DNA from: DASZIT01 sp052143315
Lineage (GTDB): Bacteria; Actinomycetota; Acidimicrobiia; Acidimicrobiales; RAAP-2
Assembly (NCBI GenBank): GCA_052143315.1
Contig: JBKQTE010000064.1
Location: 1 to 15,626, forward strand
Direction of reading: 5' to 3'
Length of the DNA: 15,626 bases
Shown here: positions 14,312 through 15,626 of the stretch, piece by piece
Position numbering within the stretch: the stretch's first letter is position 1
Layout of the letters: each line of letters opens with the position of its first letter
Position numbers and translations under genes: made by a program
The notes under the pieces: model-generated
The model's database searches: none
Seen by the model: the letters and a program-made list of their open reading frames with translations, nothing else
What the model was told of the DNA's origin: nothing

Positions 14312-15454
14312 TCAGGTTCCGGGAACCGCTCCATCGAATTGGGCCACGTAGGGGCCGGAGGGGCCGACCGCCACCCTGGCCACCGCCATGGGACGGAAGA
14401 GGTACTTACCGAAGATGGCGTTCGGCGAGTAGAGCAGCCAGGTGATCCCGTCCTGTTGGAAGAGCGACTCCTCCCCGGGTCCCTGGCCCTGCGAGTTGGA
14501 GGCGATCAGCGGCGCGGACCGGGTGTCGTGACAGGGGCCCTCGATCCCGTCGCAGGTCATCATCCCGACGCCGTTGCTCGGGCTGAGGGAGGAGTTGCCC
14601 GAGAAGAACAGGTAGTACGTGCCGCCGAGGTCGACCATGTCGGGCGACTCGGCGAGCCCTCCCTCCCACGGCTGGGTCGAGGTGGCGATCTGGTGGGGGG
14701 TGCCCAGCAGGGTGATGCCGTTGGGGGCCAGCTGCTGCTCCCAGATGGTGGTGGGGATGAGGGCGCGGTGGTCGGCGTTGAGGTCCGACTTCCAGATCAG
14801 CCACATGGTCCCGTCGGGTGCCGTGGTGATCCTCGGGTCGATGCTGCCCCACGTCTGGCAGATGACCGGGACGGCGCTCGGGGTGAACGGCCCGGTCGGA
14901 CTGGACGACGTGGCGTTTCCGATGCACTGATCGGCGACGCCGCCGGGGTTGAGCACCGCCGGATCCTGCGTGGTGAACCACATGGCGTAGCCCGTCGCCG
15001 CCTTCACCACGTCCACGGTCCAGATCCACCCCCACGACCACCGGGGAAGGGCTGGCATGGCCTCCGACCGAGCCGGCAGGTGGCTCAAGCTCGAGAACGG
15101 CCTCACCGGGACGTGGGGCGTGTCGTCGACGCCGATCCCACCGGTGTAGAGGTAGGTGCTCGACCCGTCGACCAGCACGTACGGGCTGGGTAGGTCGTAC
15201 GTGCTCACCACCAGGCCCGCCGGGGCGCCGGCCGGTGCCGCTGGCGGGGGATCGGCCGAACCGAACGCCCCGGTGCTGAACAGCAGCAGGGCCGCCGCCA
15301 GGGCCACCACCACCACGGCGCCGCCGCCGACCCACAGCATGCCCGACGGCGATGCCCCACGGCGCGGCCGCTGCCGGCCCCGGGGCGAGCCCTCCCGGCC
15401 CTCCGGATCCCGTGCTTCGTCCACTGGGCTGTCCAGCGTCTCCAATGGGTTCAC
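14312..15454 (-). CDS. Membrane-anchored GH43-like beta-propeller protein
   Basis: A 380-residue protein starting at GTG 15454, chosen because GAGGTG lies 8 nt upstream; the frame extends further but without support. Residues 1-38 are polar and Arg/Pro-rich, then a helix at about 40-61 acts as an uncleaved anchor or signal. An Ala/Pro linker leads to a five-bladed-propeller domain like glycoside hydrolase family 43 (about 82-372). Blade motifs include SPYVLVDGSSTYLYTG, WTVDVVKAATGYAMWF, SIDPRITTAPDGTMWLIWKSD and GLAESPDMVDLGGTYYLFFSG. Asp206 fits the GH43 transition-state Asp and Glu269 the general acid. The first-blade Asp (usual base) appears as Ser90. Cys177, Cys199, Cys301 and Cys308 may form disulfides outside the cell. 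It precedes the GT-C gene by 2 nt, suggesting arabinan-, xylan- or other envelope-glycan-related work. The substrate is unknown. Confidence 0.8.
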   Translation of the reverse strand: MNPLETLDSPVDEARDPEGREGSPRGRQRPRRGASPSGMLWVGGGAVVVVALAAALLLFSTGAFGSADPPPAAPAGAPAGLVVSTYDLPSPYVLVDGSSTYLYTGGIGVDDTPHVPVRPFSSLSHLPARSEAMPALPRWSWGWIWTVDVVKAATGYAMWFTTQDPAVLNPGGVADQCIGNATSSSPTGPFTPSAVPVICQTWGSIDPRITTAPDGTMWLIWKSDLNADHRALIPTTIWEQQLAPNGITLLGTPHQIATSTQPWEGGLAESPDMVDLGGTYYLFFSGNSSLSPSNGVGMMTCDGIEGPCHDTRSAPLIASNSQGQGPGEESLFQQDGITWLLYSPNAIFGKYLFRPMAVARVAVGPSGPYVAQFDGAVPGT

Positions 15455-15527
15455 GTGGTACTCACCTCGGTCGTCGCCCCCTTCCGCCTGCATCCCCGCC
15501 AGCCCTGGCGCGTGGTCGGGGAGCGTG

Positions 15528-15548
15528 GCGGTCCGCCCCTCGGACCGC
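15528..15548 (-). other. Perfect hairpin in the 5' leader of the GH43-like gene
   Basis: GCGGTCCG (15528-15535) and CGGACCGC (15541-15548) pair over 8 bp around a 5-nt loop. If transcription starts near 15555 on the - strand, the hairpin would sit at the very 5' end of the mRNA. A second palindrome, CGCCAG (15497-15502) with CTGGCG (15505-15510), lies between it and the start codon. It might stabilise the mRNA or be a regulatory fold. Confidence 0.4.
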
Positions 15549-15561
15549 TTCCGGAGACCGC

Positions 15562-15567
15562 AGATTA
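15562..15567 (-). promoter_or_regulatory. Candidate -10 for the GH43-like/GT-C unit
   Basis: On the - strand TAATCT (15567 to 15562) fits TANNNT and is the only AT-rich hexamer upstream of this unit. It would give a leader of about 100 nt. No -35 is recognisable in the GC-rich sequence upstream, which runs into the window edge. Confidence 0.35.
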
Positions 15568-15597
15568 GCCCGCCCGCCGCCGCCGCCGGGTGCACCC

Positions 15598-15623
15598 GGC
15601 GGGGGGGGGGCGCCCCCCCCGCC
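15598..15623. repeat. Extreme G/C homopolymer hairpin at window end
   Basis: A run of ten G (15601-15610) is followed by CG and eight C (15613-15620). With flanking bases, 15598-15608 pairs perfectly with 15613-15623 over 11 bp around a GGCG loop. Nothing else in the window looks like this. It may be a real structure, or a sequencing or assembly artefact at a contig edge. Confidence 0.7.
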
Positions 15624-15626
15624 GCC

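Overview
This window comes from a very GC-rich bacterial chromosome, most likely an actinobacterium. The evidence is third-codon G/C almost throughout, GTG starts, TANNNT-type -10 hexamers and actinobacterial membrane-protein families. A placement near the Acidimicrobiia is a guess from the overall look, not a demonstrated result. No mobile element, CRISPR array, tRNA or rRNA is visible.

Region 1 (1-4842, + strand) is the 3' end of a respiratory complex I operon: nuoL (cut by the window start), nuoM and nuoN, joined by two TGATG stop/start overlaps. They encode the three antiporter-like proton-pumping membrane subunits, and the key Glu/Lys/His residues are intact in all three. NuoN carries an unusual low-complexity insertion built partly from 5-residue tandem repeats. 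A small two-helix LapA-domain protein follows (4949-5251) behind its own ribosome binding site and a possible promoter.

Region 2 (5306-8721) is an ion-transport and membrane block. A six-helix channel protein with a TVGFGD potassium selectivity filter (- strand) is divergent from a CPA2-type cation/proton antiporter (+ strand), and the two share a 145-bp promoter region. Next on the + strand is a membrane protein of unknown function with a large extracytoplasmic domain and a probable leaderless promoter.

Region 3 (8718-12577) is the most interesting part. A 1074-residue - strand protein joins a membrane-inserted metallophosphoesterase-like module, in which the expected metal ligands look lost, to a six-helix domain and an MprF/LysX-type aminoacyl-phospholipid synthase (DUF2156) domain. 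It ends tail-to-tail on the same CTAG as the preceding + strand gene. Divergent from it is a small HAD phosphatase resembling the 3'-phosphatase part of polynucleotide kinases.

Region 4 (12600-15626, - strand) is a two-gene unit. First comes a membrane-anchored GH43-like beta-propeller protein, then, after 2 nt, a GT-C-type polytopic membrane protein. Together they suggest cell-envelope glycan work. The window ends in a G10/C8 perfect hairpin that may be an assembly edge or a sequencing artefact.

Taken together, apart from complex I the genes point to membrane-ion homeostasis and envelope lipid/glycan modification. The only candidate for something undescribed is the apparently dead phosphoesterase fused to a lipid aminoacylation enzyme.
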